Origin: Microbispora corallina | GTDB lineage: Bacteria; Actinomycetota; Actinomycetes; Streptosporangiales; Streptosporangiaceae | Direction: 5' to 3' | Assembly: GCF_016863035.1 (NCBI RefSeq) | Contig: NZ_BOOC01000031.1 | Location: 117,631-181,630 of the forward strand | DNA: 64,000 bases | Part shown: piece by piece, positions 61,269 through 64,000 of the stretch | Numbering within the stretch: the stretch's first letter is position 1 | Layout of the letters: every line of letters starts with the position of its first letter | Made by a program: the position numbers and the translations under genes | Notes under the pieces: generated by a model | Database searches by the model: none | What the model saw: the letters and a program-made list of their open reading frames with translations, nothing else | Told to the model about the DNA's origin: nothing

Positions 61269-64000
61269 ACCGCGACGGCGGATTCCACTGGTCCCGGGCC
61301 GGTTCGCTCGGCATCCGGATGGACGAGGCCGGCGACCGATGGTGGTCGGGGCGGGTGACCAGCCTGCTCGTCCGTTCCGACGGCCGGGTCCTGGCGGGCA
61401 CGGAGACCGGCGGGGTCTGGGTCGCCGACGAGGACGGCCGGGCCGGGCTCGCGCTGAGCGCGGCGTGGGAGCGCCCCGAGATCGGCGCCGTGGCGTTCGG
61501 CCCGGACGGCGAGGGGCACGTGTTCGCCGGGGGCGGCGGCCTCTACGTGACCGACCAGTCGAGCGCCCTGCCGCTGCTCGACTGGCACCCGATCACCTCG
61601 ATCCAGGCCCGTTCGCCGGGAGGCGTCGTCGCCCTCGGCGTCCTGACGACGCCGCGCCGCCTGGTGGTGGCGTGCGGGGCGGGCGTCCTGTGGTCCGACA
61701 TCCCGGCGGCCGCTCCGGGCGGGTGGACCGACGGGTACGTCTGGAACGCCGTGACCGGCCTCCCCGACGTCTTCGGCATGGCGATCGGGTCGCGCGACCG
61801 GACGCTGCGCGCCCAGCCGGCCGGGGTGCGGGACACGACGATCGTCCTGGGAGCGGCAGGCGGCGGCATCCGGGTCGGCGACTGGCGGAGCGGAGCGCTC
61901 ACGTTCACGCAGGCCACCGTCAACGGGATCAACCCGAGCGACATGTCCGCGACCTCGGTGGCGGCCTGCGAGCGGCAGCCGAGCCGCCTGTACGCCGCGG
62001 TCAGCGGACGGAACGGGCGGCTGCTGGCCGTCCTGCGATCCGACGACGGCGGCGACGTCTGGAACGTCTGCGGCTACACCCCGGAGGAGTTCGGCCGGCT
62101 CGACGGCTACCTCGGCGACGCCGGGCAGTTCCACTCGGCCATCGGCGTGCACCGCACGCGCCCCGACACGCTCGCGGTGGGATGGCTGGGCGGCCCCGCC
62201 TACTCCACCGACGGCGGGGTCACCTGGAGCCGGCCGGGCGGGGACGTCCACGCCGACAAGCACGCCGTCGTCTTCGCCCCCGACGGCGGCGGCCGGGTGT
62301 ACGTCGGGTGCGACGGCGGCGTGTTCTCCACCGACGACCTGGGTGGTTCCTATCGCAGCCTGTGGAACAGGCCCCTGCCGACGCTCCAGTGCTACAGCAG
62401 CGACGGCGCCCGGCAGTCATGGGGAGGGGCCGGGGTCAGCACGCAGATCCCGGGCATCGTCGCCACCGGCACCCAGGACAACGGCAACGTGTTCGCCGCC
62501 GTCGAGCCGGGCGGAGAGGAGTACCGCCCGCTCACGGACGGAGACGGAGGGTTCTGCGCCGCGCTGACCGCGATCCCGTGGGTGCTCACCGTCCTGTCCC
62601 TGCAGGCCAGCCCGTCGCCCATCGTCGCGCACCACTGGAACGAGACCGAGCGGCGCTTCGACGTGACGTACGAGCCGAAGATCGTCACCGCCGGGCCCGG
62701 ACAGAAGGCAGGCGACCCGCTGCGGGCGCCGCTGTGCGTGGAGGCCGTGACCCGTCCGCGGCTGAACTCGCACGACCCCGCCATGCACGCGGTGGCGACG
62801 GTGGGCCCGAACCTGTACGGCCTGGTCGCCGAGCCCGGGCTGGGGGGCGGCGGCTCCTCCGGCGGCGGCCCCGAGGTCGTCTGGGGCGGCGGCACGCCTG
62901 CCTGGCGGTACCTGGGATCGGCGCCCGACAACCTGGATCTGTGGGCCGCCGGCTCCTACAACGGCGACCTCGTCTACGCAGGCACCGGCAACCGGCGCAT
63001 GTTCAGCTTCGACCGCAAGGGGGGCCGGACCGAGTTCGGGGTGCTCGACCTGCCGCGCAACGCCGGCGTCATCCACCGCATCGTGCAGCTCGCGGATCTG
63101 TCGGCGTTCGCCGTCAACCGGACCGCGAAGGGGTCGATCCTGTACTACCAGGCCGGCGGGTTCGCGTGGCGGCCCGTCTTCGAGCCGGGCGACACCATCT
63201 GGGCCTTCGAGGTGTGCGGCGACCAGGAGCACGGAGCGGTCCTTGTGGCGGCGACGGAGACCGCGGTCCATTCCAGCTACGACTGGGGCGCCACCTGGTA
63301 CGTCGCCTCGGACGGGCTCCCCCGCAACCCCCGCTGCGCCGACCTGCGCCACCGGGCCAACAACATCGGGGGCCGCGTCTATCTGTCCACGTACGGATGG
63401 TCTGTCTGGGCCGCCGAACTGCCCGACGGACCGCCGCCGCCGCACGCCGAGGACGTCCGCCTGGCCCCCGAGCTGCGCCGGCTTCTCTCCCTCACCCAAA
63501 GACTGTGGGCCGACGGCGACACCGAGGGCGCCCACCGGAACGCCCTCCAGGCCCTGGAGACGTACCGGGACCTCGCCCGGACCGACGCCGACGCCGAGAC
63601 GCCCGAGGTCGCCGGCGACCTGGTGGCCTTCGCGGGTTATCTCCCGCCGCAGCCCGCTGTGGAGGCGGCCGAGGCGGGCGTCGCGGTCTACCGCCGGCTG
63701 GCCGCCCTCGACCCCGCTCACCGGCGCGCCCTGGCCTCCGCCCTCTACCAGCTCGCCGTACGCCGCTACTCCGCCGCGCCTCCCGGCCGGGCCAACGCCG
63801 ATGCGGACGAGCCCGGCCGGGAGGCCGTCGCGATCGACCTCGAGGCCCTCCCCGAGATGACGCCGTCCGGCAAGCTCGGCGTGGCTGGTGAGCTCGAGTA
63901 CGTGACCGGCTACATCGTTCCGGGCCAAGTCGCCATCGACGCCGCCGCCATCGCCACCCAGGTCTTCCGCGACGCCGCCGGCGCCGACGCCTCCCTGGAA
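61265..64000 (+). CDS. BNR/Asp-box beta-propeller protein with C-terminal TPR-like domain, 3' end outside window
   Basis: The frame from GTG 61265 stays open for 912 codons to the edge. Asp-box motifs (S/T-x-D-x-G-x-x-W) recur: RDGGFHWS, SDDGGDVWN, STDGGVTWS and SSYDWGATW, as in sialidase-type and photosystem-type propellers. From about residue 740 the sequence turns helical, with TPR-like repeats (AAEAGVAVYRRLAALDPAHRRALASALYQLA). No signal peptide. The start is coupled to the small membrane protein. I see no catalytic motif; a scaffold or sensor is possible. Long open frames in the other phases here are spurious. Confidence 0.75.
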   Translation, partial: MNRDGGFHWSRAGSLGIRMDEAGDRWWSGRVTSLLVRSDGRVLAGTETGGVWVADEDGRAGLALSAAWERPEIGAVAFGPDGEGHVFAGGGGLYVTDQSSALPLLDWHPITSIQARSPGGVVALGVLTTPRRLVVACGAGVLWSDIPAAAPGGWTDGYVWNAVTGLPDVFGMAIGSRDRTLRAQPAGVRDTTIVLGAAGGGIRVGDWRSGALTFTQATVNGINPSDMSATSVAACERQPSRLYAAVSGRNGRLLAVLRSDDGGDVWNVCGYTPEEFGRLDGYLGDAGQFHSAIGVHRTRPDTLAVGWLGGPAYSTDGGVTWSRPGGDVHADKHAVVFAPDGGGRVYVGCDGGVFSTDDLGGSYRSLWNRPLPTLQCYSSDGARQSWGGAGVSTQIPGIVATGTQDNGNVFAAVEPGGEEYRPLTDGDGGFCAALTAIPWVLTVLSLQASPSPIVAHHWNETERRFDVTYEPKIVTAGPGQKAGDPLRAPLCVEAVTRPRLNSHDPAMHAVATVGPNLYGLVAEPGLGGGGSSGGGPEVVWGGGTPAWRYLGSAPDNLDLWAAGSYNGDLVYAGTGNRRMFSFDRKGGRTEFGVLDLPRNAGVIHRIVQLADLSAFAVNRTAKGSILYYQAGGFAWRPVFEPGDTIWAFEVCGDQEHGAVLVAATETAVHSSYDWGATWYVASDGLPRNPRCADLRHRANNIGGRVYLSTYGWSVWAAELPDGPPPPHAEDVRLAPELRRLLSLTQRLWADGDTEGAHRNALQALETYRDLARTDADAETPEVAGDLVAFAGYLPPQPAVEAAEAGVAVYRRLAALDPAHRRALASALYQLAVRRYSAAPPGRANADADEPGREAVAIDLEALPEMTPSGKLGVAGELEYVTGYIVPGQVAIDAAAIATQVFRDAAGADASLE

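Noticed and set aside
61339..63891. An 850-codon plus-strand open frame at the right edge
   Set aside because: Arg/Gly-rich shadow; the frame from 61265 shows Asp-box repeats, coupling to the upstream gene and no stop to the window end.

Overview
The window is very GC-rich, with G/C-heavy third codon positions, many GTG starts, leaderless-looking promoters and families typical of large actinomycete chromosomes: ECF42 with a YCII partner, SigK/RskA, WYL and AraC/VOC regulators, ricin-type lectin glycosidases, and a kinase fused to WD40 repeats. It looks like a stretch of accessory chromosome from a filamentous actinomycete. A Streptosporangiales-like host (Nonomuraea or Microbispora relatives) is my guess and is not proven by the sequence. 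There is no rRNA, tRNA, CRISPR array or replication origin that I can see.

Layout. 1-3620: 3' part of a subtilisin-like secreted protease. 3651-5228: a scar, with a broken VOC gene, a decayed IS5-type transposase and an intact 1.1-kb IS5-family element. 5315-11794: small regulator/enzyme pairs (TetR/SDR, XRE/SDR, MarR/methyltransferase) and a lone P-loop ATPase. 11964-22757: a ricin-tagged GH2 glycosidase, an NmrA-like reductase, an epoxide hydrolase with a WYL regulator, two flavin-reductase-like (PPOX) proteins, a PIN toxin-antitoxin pair, a TetR and a serine hydrolase. 22797-28705 (minus strand): SigK-type ECF sigma factor and its anti-sigma factor, then DUF4331, a TPR protein and a NicO-type metal transporter. 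The sigma operon and the DUF4331 operon carry the same promoter signature, so this reads as one regulon. 28762-31966: an SGNH hydrolase/FG-GAP gene broken by two frameshifts. 32088-44298: AKR/TetR with twin operators, a membrane Ser/Thr kinase-WD40 protein coupled to an Ig-like protein, a ricin-tagged GH43, SRPBCC/YCII/ECF42, and a TIGR03086 protein. 44348-51899: a lone TOPRIM protein, an OFA-type MFS carrier with small subunit, hydrolase/AraC, a NACHT remnant, a zinc-less dehydrogenase, a HIT protein, and an ArsR-phosphatase fusion with VOC. 51900-54847: a rearranged patch containing an integrase remnant, an MFS gene behind an attenuator-like hairpin, a truncated histidine kinase and an intact response regulator. 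54894-64000: an S9 peptidase, an AraC/VOC/UvrA-like module with a duplicated promoter motif, and a small membrane protein coupled to a beta-propeller (BNR)-TPR protein that runs off the window.

The points most worth following are the SigK-DUF4331-NicO regulon, the MFS gene whose leader is a terminator overlapping its own ribosome-binding site, the duplicated AraC/VOC promoter box, and the coupled membrane/propeller pair at the right edge.
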